NCBI GenBank assembly: GCA_958510875.1
Contig: OY294067.1
Coordinates: 30,926,912-30,990,911, forward strand
Length of the DNA stretch: 64,000 bases
Reading direction: 5' to 3'
Source of the DNA: Endomychus coccineus
Taxonomy: Eukaryota > Arthropoda > Insecta > Coleoptera > Endomychidae
How positions within the stretch are numbered: position 1 is the stretch's first letter; the number at the start of each line of letters is the position of its first letter. Positions 1 to 10,915 of this stretch are shown here, piece by piece. A program made the position numbers and the translations under genes. The notes under the pieces were generated by a model. It ran no database searches and had not been told where the DNA came from. It was given only the letters and a program-made list of their open reading frames with translations.

Positions 1-948
1 TCCAATTTTCAGCACATGTTTGTATATTGGTATCGCTATGTTGACGACGTAATCGCTTGCTATACAGGCAGTAACCGTCAAATAAATTCTTTTCTCACCT
101 ATATCAACAACTTACACCCAAATATAGAATTCACATTAGAGATGGAAAACAACAAGTCCTTAAACTTTTTAGATCTGACAATTTCACACACAAATAATTA
201 CTTTTCTTTCGCTATTTATCACAAGCCCACCCACACAGATACCACAATACACAACACTTCTTTACATCCACAATCACATAAGCTAGCAGCATATAATTGT
301 ATGATACATAGATTAATTAATGTCCCATTAAGTAAAGATAATTTCCATTTAGAATTAAACAGAATCGTAGATATTGCCAAAAATAACGGTTATAATGTCA
401 AGATAATTAATAAAATACTCCAAAATAAACTCAATAAAAAAGCCTTAAGCATAATTTATCCGCAAATTAATAATAACACAAAATCAAATTTCACATGTCT
501 AACATATTTAGGTAAACATTCACTAAAAATATCTCAATTCCTTAAAAAACAGAATAAAAACGTCGCCTTTAAAACAACAAATAACCTATGCTCGTATATT
601 AATAACTCGAAATCTAAAAAAGATAACTTAAAGAAATCTGGAGTTTACAGACTGAGATGTGATGACTGTAGTGCTTTGTACATAGGACAAACTGGACGCA
701 GTTTCAGCGTAAGGTTCAATGAACATTTGAGAAGTTACAGGCTCAAAAAAGAAGACTCTAAGACTCTAATTACGCAAATCACCTGTTAGAACATAACCAC
801 CATTTCACCCTTAATCCTGATATTCTACATATTCAGGAAAAAGGACATAAACTTAATATATTAGAATCCATAGAAATTTTGAAACACGCAGAAAACAATA
901 ATAATGTAATATTAAATGATCAAATCGACACATATAATTCACCGCTTG
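1..948 (+). mobile_element. Penelope-like retroelement (family A), 3' two thirds of reverse transcriptase plus GIY-YIG endonuclease, left-truncated by window edge
   Basis: The frame open from 16 to 789 begins inside the reverse transcriptase palm: YRYVDDVI at residues 6-13 holds the catalytic YVDD box. The thumb follows, with NFLDLTISH and HKLAAYNCMIHR, both typical of PLE reverse transcriptases. Near the end GVYRL, CDDC, ALYIGQTGRS and NEHLRSYR form the GIY-YIG endonuclease domain. After about position 765 the homology continues in another frame (ANHLLEHNHHF ... NILESIEILKHAENN) to about 948, so a single-base frameshift breaks the end of the protein. PLEs copy themselves by target-primed reverse transcription, with the GIY-YIG domain nicking the target. 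The 5' part of the element lies outside the window. This is a dead copy; I am confident of the family and less so of the exact ends. Confidence 0.9.
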
Positions 949-1200
949 TTAACAATTTTGTAAACACACTCCCACCATTATCCACCCCCATCCCTCAATT
1001 TGCACCACATTCTGATCCCTGATATTTAAGGACATACTTTTAGATTTAGCTTTAGTTGATAACTCCTCGCTTTGATAATGCCACAGTGTGGTGAAACAAT
1101 TTGTCAGCATTTTTAAATTAAATGTTAAAAGTTTTGTGTAAAATTTGAGTTTTATTCTCCAACTTCTGAAGTAATATATGTTCATTGAAATAAAACTGGT
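949..1200 (+). repeat. 3' tail of the family A PLE, with a decayed hammerhead-like motif
   Basis: This stretch follows the GIY-YIG region on the same strand. At about 1066-1110 a hairpin CCAC-AGT-GTGG is followed by GAAAC, a short loop and TTGTC, which is the order of a minimal type I hammerhead (stem II, GAAAC, short stem III, cleavage triplet). The upstream core is degenerate: TTGATAA stands where CTGANGA is expected. A related stretch recurs at 7390-7505 (shared TTTAGCTTTAGTTGATAAC, CCACAGTGTGGTG, TTCTCCAACTTC), so this is a dispersed repeat terminus. Confidence 0.55.
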
Positions 1201-2530
1201 ATTATGTGAATACAGGAAAATAGATACCTAAAGCCCAAGAGGTTTGTATTGTGTCGTATAATTTATTACAGTAGTACAGTAGAGAATTGAATATTTTGAT
1301 TTATTAGTCAGATAATAAATATAATTTATATTTCGAGTGGGCAATATAACAATAATTAAGAAACGCTGAGACAACTCACAAATATGTGGGCGTTATCAAT
1401 GAGATAAGCATAGACTTCATATTTAATTTTTTTAACATTATTATTAATTGATCTCAAGGCTAACGGAAGTTTGTTATAGACTTTCGGTCTGTTGAAGCAA
1501 AAACTATTTTGACATTTTGAGAATATATTCTAATTTCTTTATTGTAAGCTGCTCTTGTGTGACAGGCATGATCTATGCACTTAGTTTCCACTGTTAGATG
1601 GCATGTGGATTAGACATTGATATATGTAAAATGTTCTTACTTATAGCGCATTCATTTATTTGTATAAAACATCCGTGGAAAATCTTTTAGATTTGTTTAA
1701 TATTATTTTTAAGACGTAATTTTGGACAACATCAAAAGGTTCCATTGCAATTTATATAGACCTCCCACGCTTGTATGTCATATTCCAATTAGGATTCCAC
1801 CAGAGCCTTGTATATATTTTTAAGCATCCAAATGTTCATGTATTCTCTTATTTGCTTGCTAATGTTCTACTTGAATATTCCACCTAAAATTTTTATCAAT
1901 GATTATATCAAGATAGTTAATGTAGTCTGTAGCTTGTACGAAATTTTCACATTTAATGTTTGCTTGCCAAACATTTTTGGGTATGGAAAGTTTGTTTACG
2001 CTATTGGTTGCGTTACTTATTAAAAGATAAACACTTGACAATGAGACAATTTTCAGTATCCTCAAATTGGTTGCAAATCTAATACATAAACTGAAGCAAT
2101 ACCCATAACATTTTTTCATGTTTGCAGAAGTTTTGCAATTAGAGACTAATGTAGTGAATGAATCGATGTTATTTGCTTCACATATAACAGAACTGCTTTA
2201 TAATATTTACATAACTTATCAAATCAAAACCCATCGGTAAGATAAACCGGAGGGACCAGTAGATATGTGGTTAATGGAAACGCTCTGTCATAGGATACGA
2301 TTGCGGGATTGTTTCGTAAGAAATATTTCAATAATAACACCGAAACTGAATGAATAATAAAATCTGAAAGCAAACTTACCTTACTAACAATATATTGCCA
2401 ATTATTACAGAATGAGTTATTAACTGCATAGAAGTAAGATGTACGTAATTCCTTAAATACTAAGCAATTTATTGATCGATGAATGGGTACCTTACCTGCT
2501 AAGACGATGAATAATTATTTTAAAAGAAAA
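1200..2530. other. A+T-rich stretch without recognisable genes
   Basis: Only short open frames occur, on both strands, and none has recognisable domain motifs. A strong donor-like GTAAG lies on the minus strand near 2376, after an open reading of about 16 codons starting near 2430, but there is no hydrophobic signal peptide or partner exon, so I do not call a gene. Confidence 0.4.
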
Positions 2531-2800
2531 ACTCAATGACAAATCTTCCAAACTAGAATATGCTCAAGTAATAATAAATGGACAACAAATTCTAAATCAA
2601 TAAAATACTCTAAGTTGTGATGACTTGCCTTGCCCTATTCATAGGTCAGACTTGACGCACTTTCAGCGTAACTTCTAAAAATACTACAGAAGTTACAAAC
2701 TTCTGAAGATTCAAAATTACTCTAAATACTTGTCAGAACTCACAAATGAATATTCGATGGATGAAGCCATCACTTTGTGGTAGTATATTATCATAGACCA
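2530..2800 (+). mobile_element. Short PLE (family A) GIY-YIG remnant joined to an inverted PLE terminus
   Basis: Around 2615-2675, TGTGATGACT, TTCATAGGTCAGACTTGACG and CAGCGTAA align base by base with the GIY-YIG region of the first PLE (TGTGATGACTG, TACATAGGACAAACTGGACG at 657-700). Just beyond, 2744-2795 holds on the minus strand the short terminus that recurs beside other PLEs in this window (GATAATATACTACCACAAAG, then TGGCTTCATCCATCGAAT). Both pieces are fragments without coding capacity. Confidence 0.6.
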
Positions 2801-3530
2801 CAAGCCCATCGTAAATTTTCAAAGGTCAAGTCACCCAGCATGAATTATATTTAGAACGATATTGCTATATAAAACAAAAAATTTTAGGCAATATGCCGTC
2901 AATTTTAGGCGGTACAGATGGATTTTCCATCCGAAAATATTCAGTAAATAACTATTACAAACTTTTTATAAATTTCCTCAACTGTTATATTTACTTTTAC
3001 AAAATTTATTATAATCATACCTCAATTTATAACTTTAGAGGTTGAAATGTAAGAAAGTAATGAATATATTTTATAAGTAGGAAGAAAAAATATTACAATA
3101 TGGCGGCGCACTCCAACCTGGTTTTGGCGCTAATTCAATGGTTCAGATACATTTAGTGGTTATTTTTTACCATCATACCTAATTATAATATTTTAAACGT
3201 TAGTTATTTCACAGATAATATCGAAAAAGTGTTAGTTATGTATACTTTGTAAATGTCACACTTAAACCACATCTCTAGAGATGATTTTCAAAGAAAAGTG
3301 TAATATTGAATTTTTATTGATTTCACATTTGAAACAGTTTTTTATTAACATTTGACTGACAAATTTTTTTGCTCTTATACTCCAAACGATTATAATTTTT
3401 GTATTGACCCATAAGTTTTAGACGGCACAATTCTTAAAAATTATGTTAGGTGTTAAATAATGTATTGGAAACGATGCATTTACATTTTGCATAGAATATA
3501 ACTGTACAAACGCAGTACAGTAGTAAACCA
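2800..3530. other. A+T-rich stretch, nothing recognised
   Basis: No open frame of note and no repeat that I could match inside the window. Confidence 0.4.
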
Positions 3531-3589
3531 CCTATATTTCGGGGAACATATTCGGAAAATCAAAAATTCTCCTGCCTTCCGGTCCCATT

Positions 3590-4645
3590 ATTATTATTAT
3601 TATTATAATCAATACGAAATAAGGGCAGAGAGAGAGAGAGAGAACTTCTGTGAGCCCAAGAAAACAAAATGACAATATTCGTGACGAAGTATAAAACGAG
3701 TTTACATAGCAACAATAATTACAGTAGTCGGTAATAATCAATAACAGGATCACAAATGGAATAACAATAAAAAATGATAACCTAGAATTGGTTTTTGAAC
3801 GCATTAACAAAAGACGCGAAAACAATATGTTCAAGTAAATTATTCCACGCATTAAAAATTCTATCACAGAAGAAATATTGTCTGATGTTGAATTTAAGCT
3901 TTCCTTTTTCTTATTTGAAGCTGTGCCACGACGGCTGGTGTCAACTTGAAGGAGAAGCAGGCATGATAAGATTTTTGGAAGGAGATGATGTACGATGCGA
4001 TACGCTATAATGAGGTCTCCTCGAAGACGCATCTCTTGGAATCTGTGTTTATTTGTTAGTGTGGGCCTTTCTTCGTAAGAAGGTCTAATCCTACCGAAGG
4101 GAAGCCTTGGTGCTAATCTCTGGACACCTTCCAGCCGTTTTTGATCAGATACGAGCACTGGGCACCACATTGGACCAGCATATGCAAGGATAGGACGAAC
4201 GTATGTGTTATAAAGATGCATGAAGGTTTTGAACGTAACTGTGGAGAATGACCTTCTAAGTAAGAACAACTGCGAATTTGCTCGGTTTCAACGTAATTGT
4301 ACCACCCAAATCATTATGCGAGGATACAGGTTTACAAGCTGAACTGTTGACAAAATATTGAATTCGGGGGTTAGTTTTACCTATATGAACGACAACACAC
4401 TTACATTACGGGGAAGCAACCAGCCGGTGGACCAGGAGCATATGGGAGTAACGTGCAGTTTAAGAGACATGTATTGAGGAGAGGAACCATACATTTTAAC
4501 GTCATCTGCCAGGAATGAAGATTTCTTCTGTAAATGGTACTGCAAATCACTCACAAAAACCAGGAATAGAAGTGGACCAAAACAGATCCCCGGGGCACCA
4601 CGGCAGTACGTTCTACGTGCTTGTTTTTGTATGATCTAACATCTT
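3590..4645 (-). mobile_element. LINE (non-LTR retrotransposon) remnant: end of reverse transcriptase domain and 3' end
   Basis: Reading on the minus strand from about 4640, frames give GPLLFLVFVSDL and FLADDVKMYG, the region around the catalytic ADD box of LINE reverse transcriptases. From 4269 downwards a continuous frame shows LRRSFSTVTFKTFMHLY, TYVRPILAYAGPMWCP and LEGVQRLAPRL, the thumb and C-terminal region common to CR1/Jockey-like elements. Recognisable protein ends near 3880. The copy finishes at an (ATT)n run at 3587-3607, read as its 3' tail, with an adjacent (GA)n run at 3629-3643. The motif GVPQGS is altered to APGICF by a frameshift, and upstream parts are missing, so the copy is dead and 5'-truncated. 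The clade is uncertain. Confidence 0.8.
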
Positions 4646-5890
4646 GAGGAATGCCGTACAAATATAATTTATGCTGGCTCACTTGACCCCTTGAATATTT
4701 ACGATGAGCTTAAAGTCTGTCAGCATTATTAGCGGAGTCATACTGGCTCAGAACTTATTTGGAACCGCTAAGCAAGAGCAGTAGTGATTTTCGAGGCTTG
4801 ACTCACTGGTTCCCAAGTAGTTCTGAACCAACTCCGCTAATGAAGCTAATATTGGAACAATAATAATTATTATGAGTGCAGTTTCGTTGCTGGGTTTCAT
4901 CAAGTTAATAACTCATTCTGTTGGTGTAAATGGCGAACTAATTATTAATATACTAGTTTCTACTCGCGGGTTCATCTTGCACAAAGAGCTAACGGTAAGA
5001 CTCTTTTTGGAGAATCTACGTTACAACCTACTAGCCTAACCCGTTCCAAATTTTGCTGAATATAATATATCAATAACAACACATTTTACCCCCGTAGTGG
5101 TCGAATTTCAGAAAATCCTCTCCTGCAAATGCCTAGGGCATATAAGCCAAACGTCAAATTTCAAGTCTATTATCTTTATAATCACAGATATTACGTGATG
5201 AGTGAATTAATTTTACTGGTCTTTACTTGTTGAAATATACTGCCATTGAACATTACGCTGAATAATACACTGTAAAAAATTCCCAAGTAAACTTTTATTA
5301 CAATGACTTCCTCAGGCAAAGACATGGTACAAATTCAATTGCGCTATGCTGTTGAAAAAATACTTTATTCCCCCGTGCTAATTGGTAAAAAATTGTATGT
5401 TAATGAGAAAAGAATCAAATAAATTCACTAAACATACTTGTATTGGTAAATACTTACATGTTATCAACCACAACTTCATGCTATCGTACTATTTTGCCAA
5501 ATATGTGAACAGTTGGATGAAAATGAAATAATGACAAAAATATGATATCGCTTACATTTATAAACTTCCTAAGATAGATTACTTCAATGAGTAATATCTT
5601 AACCGACCCATTGATTGTAGGAATATACAGGATGTATCTTTGTAACTGTAATAAGTTCATTTTATTCCACTTACTGTACATATAGTTGAGCCAATATAGA
5701 CCAAAATTTGCTAATACGTCGTTTTTTTTTCGGGCAAGATGAATTGAGATGAGGTTTTCGGCATTAGATTCTAGAAGACAAGTAGAAGAAGTGTTACCAT
5801 TTAGTTTTTGGCGCTCATTCGAAATTGCATTTGTGGATAAAAAAAAGCATTTTGTTGGAGCATGTTTTGAGTCTAAGTTCAGATATTTGC
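4645..5890. other. Non-coding stretch with one imperfect inverted repeat
   Basis: Arms at 4729-4766 and 4809-4850 are imperfect reverse complements (ATTAGCGGAGT... against ...ACTCCGCTAAT, and TCAGAAC...TTGGAACC against GGTTCCCAA...GTTCTGA) with about 42 bases between them. The rest shows no coding motif that I recognise. The open frames at 5481-5933 on the minus strand and 5749-5890 on the plus strand have no recognisable content. Confidence 0.4.
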
Positions 5891-6345
5891 TCGCTTGCGG
5901 GGGGATAACGGAGGCTATGAGGAACATCCGCACTGGGGCTCTGGGGCTCCTGCTGGGGATCGTCCTCCTTTAGCTCCATATCAAAACTGTGGCTGAGTGG
6001 ACGGCATATCGGTTTGCTGCTTTGGATTAGTGGGTCGCGCGTCCGTGCCTTGCGGTCATGGCAAAATTTGGGATTGGGCAGCCGAGAACTGCCCGATCCT
6101 CCGATTGAAGCAGGACGCGGTAGCGCCTGCGGTCAGGTTCCAAACATCATATGTCCTCATTACCCAGAGAACGGACTGGGAGAACAAGAACTCTGGACCA
6201 CTCGTGTGTTTCACGGACAGGTCTAAGATTGGCGAATCTAGCGTAGTCGGAATCTTCTTATGCACATCCAGGAGGAAGCTTCCACTTCCTTTGGGTGCTA
6301 ACGTAACCGTTTTCCGCCTTCGTTCTAATTGATTGATTGATCGAT
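5890..6345 (+). mobile_element. LINE family Y remnant: post-RT region and start of RNase H, internally deleted
   Basis: From 5890 the plus strand reads ITEAMRN...GALGLLLG, then LHIKTVAEWTAYRFAALD, the linker that follows the reverse transcriptase in RNase H-bearing LINEs. Another frame then gives LVCFTDRSKIGESS and PLGANVTVF, the first strand and catalytic D of an RNase H domain (usually TDGSK ... VFQAE). Directly after VTVF the sequence jumps to CCGCCTTCGTTCTAATTGAT, which matches the 3' end and (GATT)n tail of the other family Y copy at 43375-43410. The copy is therefore a frameshifted fragment with the rest of RNase H deleted. Confidence 0.75.
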
Positions 6346-6349
6346 GCTT

Positions 6350-6770
6350 TAATAATCGATGAATACACTCCAATATTAGTCCAATTTCGTTACTCGGGAG
6401 TTTTTGGGGTCACTAAATACGAATATGATGTTCAAAAAGTCTCCAATGCACCTGGTGCTAAGGACACCCTGGTGCACTACGACAACTCAGGAACATTGAT
6501 TTCTCCAATCACATGCGGAATCCATCGAAAATGGTTACTCGGGGGGCTTTGAGGTCGCTGATCACGATTATGGAATTTAAAAGTAACCTACGTGTACCTG
6601 GAGATCAGGACTTCCTGGAGCACTAAGTCACCCCTGAGACATTTATTCTAATTCAATGTTGAATGTATCGAAAACGGTTACCTGGGGGATTTTTGAGGTC
6701 GCTGATCATGAATATGTTGTTTGAAAGTACCCGCCGTGTACTTGAAGGTCATATTTGTTCAAATCAGATT
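6350..6770. repeat. Three-copy tandem repeat of about 145 bp
   Basis: Copies are marked by GTTACTCGGGAGTTTTTGGG at 6388, GGTTACTCGGGGGGCTTTGA at 6533 and GGTTACCTGGGGGATTTTTG at 6678, each followed by GGTCRCT(G), a TCACGA-like stretch and GAATATG/GATTATG. Spacing is 145 bp. The copies have diverged by many substitutions. It starts directly after the tail of the LINE family Y fragment. Confidence 0.75.
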
Positions 6771-7620
6771 AAACTCTTTGCTATGGCTTTTTCGTGAAGG
6801 CTAACAATGAACATGACAGTAAAAAAAGGTCACGCTGCAGCTTGTATCAATTATTATTCTAAAACATAGTCAACTCGTAAAATGCAAAATAAATGTATAA
6901 AATTTAATATTATTTATAATTAATCTAGAATAATGAAGTGACAAAACTAAATTTAGAATTTATATGAAAAATCAACAATATATAAAAACGAATTAAATTG
7001 TATTAAAATATATCAAATTGCAAGTGAGGATGAAGCAGTATAATGATAAATAAATTAATCTTCAAATAGTGTTATATTTTAAAATATTATATTTATCTAT
7101 TTTAATTAACATCCTATTATTATTATTATTATATTTTATATTATTGATGTGATCTATTATGTTATTGGCAGTCGCATTTTTATCTTCTATGTTATTTTAA
7201 TTTTCAATTATATCTTCTTCATCTACCCCCTCTGGTTTATCGGGTGTTCGTTCTTTCACGTTAATGCAGTGAGAGCCTGAACAAACTGCATGAAATAGGG
7301 CAATGCAGGCCTTTTACTGTTGTTCTCTATGCTGAAACGTCATATTGACGGCGATATTCGAAAATCGAATTTGTACCACATTCAGAGGGAATTCTAAGGT
7401 CATAATTGTACATTTAGCTTTAGTTGATAACATCAAGCTTTGGAAATACCACAGTGTGGTGTTAATTTGATATTTATTCTCCAACTTCAGAAAGTACATA
7501 CCTGTATCTGATGATTTCATTATACTAGAATTTTCCTTAAATTCCATAATATTGGAAATATTTGGAAATATTTGAATATTTACGTAGAATGTTAAGGTTA
7601 GTTGATGATTAACTATATAG
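6770..7620. other. A+T-rich spacer with a second copy of the PLE family A tail repeat
   Basis: 6840-7200 is very A+T-rich with no gene. 7370-7505 resembles 1000-1170, the 3' tail of the first PLE, including CACATTC, TTTAGCTTTAGTTGATAAC, CCACAGTGTGGTG and TATTCTCCAACTTC. It carries the same hairpin but no intact hammerhead core. Confidence 0.5.
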
Positions 7621-7765
7621 GTTGGGTATGTGAGATACCGCAGCTCTATTTCTTCTATTCTATGTTTTCCTATTCAATTAATATGGTATTCTCATAACTA
7701 CTAATAATAAATAACTTAACAACCATCATATATCAACAAAAATATAAATTTCAAGAACTATTATT
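7620..7765. repeat. Direct repeat of about 145 bp, first copy (second at 8235-8378)
   Basis: Shared blocks in order are TTCTATTCTATGTTTTCCTA / TTCTATTTTATATTCCTA, TTCAATT, ATAACWACTAATAATAA, AATAACTTAA and ACCATCATATATCAA. The two copies frame the Gypsy integrase fragment. A third partial copy lies at 55438-55500. Confidence 0.6.
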
Positions 7766-8101
7766 AGGTTTTCGCACTGCTTTAAAAGAAGATCTTGGTT
7801 GTTCTTCTGAGGAATTGGTATACGGACAATCATTAAGAATTTTTGGAGAAATTTTCACTTCCTCTCCTTCAACAATTAAAACTTCAGATTTGCTCAAACA
7901 TTTAAAAATTGATTTTCAAAATTTAAATCCTGCCCCTACTCGACATCAACAACCTGATACAATTTTCATTCCAAATAATTTAGATTTGCAAATTCGTTTT
8001 CGTTAGTGTAGATAAGACTAAAAAGGCACTGCAAATACCATATGAGGAACCATTTGAATGTTTGGACATTACAAAACCGATTAAATATTCAAACTTTCAA
8101 T
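7745..8101 (+). pseudogene. Gypsy-type LTR retrotransposon, C-terminal end of integrase (fragment)
   Basis: The plus strand reads LLGFRTALKEDLGCSSEELV and YGQSLRIFGE, the conserved end of the integrase core of Gypsy-type Pol proteins (usually LLGLRTA.KED...AELVYG..LRLPGE). The integrase C-terminal part follows: LQIRF, then, after a frameshift near 7996, VDKTKKALQIPYEEPFECLD (usually VRVD..RKPLQPPYEGPF.V). Integrase inserts the retrotransposon cDNA. Nothing of the reverse transcriptase or LTRs is nearby, so this is an orphan scrap. Confidence 0.85.
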
Positions 8102-8234
8102 AAGCAACACTTCAAAATAGGTTTCAATTGACAGACTCAAACATGCCCATGTTGAACACTCTATTTTGAATACCAGCGGAAGAAAGAAAGTAACTATTCT
8201 CTATAACGTTATTTTTTTCTGTAAAGTGGAATAT

Positions 8235-8378
8235 TGTGGGGTACCACATCTCAATTCCTTCTATTTTATATTCCTATTCAATTGTTTTATATGATATTGA
8301 CATAACAACTAATAATAACAAATAACTTAAGAACCATCATATATCAAAATATAAATTACAAGAAGAACTATATTTTAA
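8235..8378. repeat. Direct repeat, second copy
   Basis: Diverged copy of 7620-7765 in the same orientation; see that entry for shared blocks. Confidence 0.6.
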
Positions 8379-8379
8379 T

Positions 8380-9165
8380 AAATTAATAATAAAATATTAG
8401 TAGTAATAAATAACTGAACCATTAAAGGTACCTGTGTATGTTTAATGGAATTCTCGGAAGGAATTCCCCATAGCATAATAATAAAAACTACTCCGACTTT
8501 GCCTCAATGATAATTATATGCAACTTCAAGTGTAAATAAATATTGACCCTGCACCAGCCAGATATGAACTCTTCAATTATTTGTGTTGAGTACAATACAA
8601 AATTGAATATTCGAATACCTGGTGATGTCAGAATATTTGAATTCTTCAATTGTTTGCAATCTATGATACAGCAAATTTTTGATGAGGCCCAAAAGAGAAA
8701 TTTTATGTTGCCTTTCAGTTCAAGTTTAATAAAATAATGTCTTCAATTTTTTTATTCCATGACCTTCAGTCTAGTCCAAAGTTATGTAAAAAGCGCAAGC
8801 GCGGAAATGTGTTTTCTCATGTGGAACATGAATACTAGAAAAAAGCAAAACATTACATATTCATTTTCAAAATATATTCAGATTCCTAGGATCTAACTGC
8901 TTGAATCATTAAATGCACCAAATTCATAAACGCACATTATTTAGATTTAGATGAACAAATACTATAAATGAGAAAACAAACATCCTTATCCACTAAAAAT
9001 ACTGTTATAGTACAGAGAACCTTTCAGCTACCAAGAAGCCATCATCAGAGTAAACTGAAATCAATATGTGCCTATTAGATTGCTATTTGGGGTTGATAAT
9101 GTAAACAAGGGGTTACCCTCAGTAGGAGATAAATCAGAATTTAATAAATTGTTCTATATTATAAC
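8380..9165. other. Non-coding stretch, nothing recognised
   Basis: A short open frame at 8543-8737 has no recognisable motif. No repeat match found within the window. Confidence 0.35.
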
Positions 9166-9241
9166 GAAATAATAAATAAAACTACTTTATTTTACTACCA
9201 CTGATATTTAATATAGTCGTTACTATAGTTTCAACACTAAA
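9166..9241 (-). repeat. Inverted terminal segment of the family B PLE (5' side)
   Basis: Its reverse complement matches 10768-10854 nearly base for base (TTTAGTGTTGAAACTATA, then AACTATATTAAATATCAGTG, AGTAGTTTTATTATTTATTA). It begins in the middle of the hammerhead-like motif: GAAACTATAGTA is present but the CTGAAGA half is missing. Inverted terminal repeats of this kind (pseudo-LTRs) are known in Penelope-like elements. Confidence 0.75.
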
Positions 9242-10570
9242 TATATCTCATTTCAAACCCAAATTTGCAGTAAAAAACTCTGTTGAACTGGCAAATTCGA
9301 TAAAAGCAAAAATTATACCTAATACCGGTATGTTGGTATCCTTTGATGTTTCTAATATGTTTTCAAATATCCCTCCCAGTGAATGTCAAAATTTAATCAC
9401 AAATATCTTAGAAAAGTCACATATTAATCCTTTGATAAAATCAGAAATAGAACAGGCATTTGATTTATGCCTCAGTCAAAATTACTGTCAGTTTAATAAC
9501 AAATTTTATACTCAAAATAATGGATTAGCTATGGGTTCCCCATTAAGTCCACTTCTCGCAGATATTTTTATGTCTCACATAGAAGATACTATAATGAGTT
9601 CTGCCATAACTAAAAAACATATTCAATTTTGGTACAGATACGTAGACGATATTTGTTCCCTCTTTAAAGGTACACCTAGACAATTAGATGTTTTCTTATC
9701 ATTCATCAATAATATTCATCCCAACATAAAATTCACATTAGAGACAGAAAAAACACAAAATAAATTTTTTTAGACTTAACATTATCACATCATAATAATA
9801 GCATCTCATTCGACATTTACAGAAAACCTACTTTCACAGATACAGTAATTTGTATCTCTTCACATAGCCCCTATAGTCATAAACTAGCTGCTTTTCATTC
9901 AATGATACATAGAGCCTTTTCCCTTCCCTTATCTCAAGAAAATCTTAGTAAAGAACTAGATACAATTAAAATCATTGCTACAAATAACGGTTTCGGTCCT
10001 CAAGTAGTTTCTAAATTAATAAATAGAAAAAGACAAAAATTAATTTACAATAGCATTTATCCCTTTATAAAATACAAAGATAACTCATTAAAATATGTTT
10101 CTTTAACTTATTTAGGTCCTGTAAGCGAAAAAATTGCAAACATCTTATCCCATCATAACCTGACCATCAGCTTCAAACCCCCAAACAAATTATCTCATAT
10201 TCTGTTCAATGCGAAAGATAAAACTGACAAATTTAAAAGACCCGGAGTTTATAAACTAACTTGTTCAGAGTGTGATAGTTTTTAGATAGGTAGATCTTGC
10301 CGTAACATAGCAGTTAGATATAAAGAACATTTTCGTTCCTTTAAAAATAATAAAACCGATTCTTCATTTGCAAATCATATTTTAGAAACAGGCCATACCT
10401 TTCCTAATTTGAATAATGTCCAAATTTTACATAGTCAAGATAAAACTTCAAAACTAAATATATTAGAGTCAATGGAAATTTTCAAAGGAATGAAGATGTA
10501 TGATAGTAAGATCCTGAACGATCAACTAGATATATATTACAGTAATCTCTCCAATGTATTAATAACCTGA
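9242..10570 (+). pseudogene. Penelope-like element (family B) reverse transcriptase and GIY-YIG endonuclease, one frameshift and one nonsense codon
   Basis: The frame is open from 9243, upstream of the ATG at 9330, so the true start is missing. RT motifs come in order: MLVSFDVSNMFSNIP, NGLAMGSPLSPLLADI (the PLE form of the template-binding motif) and FWYRYVDDICS (catalytic YVDD). A one-base shift in a T-run near 9766 moves the frame; NLDLTLSHH-like thumb sequence and HKLAAFHSMIHRAF continue to CSECDSF. There a TAG at 10283-10285 replaces the tyrosine codon of the YIG half of GIY-YIG. Beyond it the same frame continues IGRSCRNIAVRYKEHFRSF ... NILESMEIFKG to a natural stop at 10568-10570. Only these two lesions separate the 3' part from an open frame. 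This is the least decayed PLE here. Confidence 0.9.
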
Positions 10571-10747
10571 TTTTAGTATTTAAAGTCTGTTAGTAAATAT
10601 ACCCGCACCACTAATGTCCTCACGGAATTACCTAATCACCTTACCCCTCTCTGGTTTTTCCTAGAACTATTTCCTATAGCCATAAGATTTGTTTGAAATC
10701 CTTCTTTAACCTATATATAGTAGATTTAATATTTGTTAAATTCATTT

Positions 10748-10792
10748 TTCGTCTGAAGATTACACGTTTAGTGTTGAAACTATAATAACAAC
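10748..10792 (+). ncRNA. Hammerhead ribozyme-like motif in the family B PLE 3' terminus
   Basis: CTGAAGA at 10753-10759 is followed by an extra T and a hairpin ACAC-GTTTA-GTGT, then GAAAC at 10776-10780, loop TATA and ATA. In the inverted 5' copy (9166-9241) the last triplet is GTA, which would pair properly (C with G, A with T) in a two-base stem III. Stem I would be CGT with ACG in that copy. Here the change G to A breaks stem III, so activity is doubtful. Hammerheads in PLE termini are established knowledge. Confidence 0.6.
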
Positions 10793-10915
10793 TATATTAA
10801 ATATCAGTGGTAGTGGTAGTAAAACAAAGTAGTTTTATTATTTATTATTTCGTTAAAATGATAAACTATCACAAGGTAACGACTTCCACAATTGAATTTT
10901 TGTTCTATATTACCT
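10793..10915 (+). repeat. 3' terminal repeat of the family B PLE
   Basis: 10793-10854 is the partner of the inverted segment at 9166-9241. It is followed by the short terminus GATAAACTATCACAAGGTAA, CGACTTCCACAATTGAATTT, which recurs with variations near 2750, 19262, 36880, 40555 and 57370. Confidence 0.7.

Noticed and set aside
2376..2430. Possible small signal-peptide exon on the minus strand before a GTAAG donor
   Set aside because: The 16-codon reading is not a convincing signal peptide, the phase is 2 and no partner exon was found.
3587..3643. (ATT)n and (GA)n microsatellites as independent features
   Set aside because: The first is best explained as the LINE 3' tail, the second as its neighbour; both are short.
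5481..5933. Open frame of 150 codons on the minus strand
   Set aside because: It overlaps LINE sequence on the other strand at its start and shows no motif or splice support.
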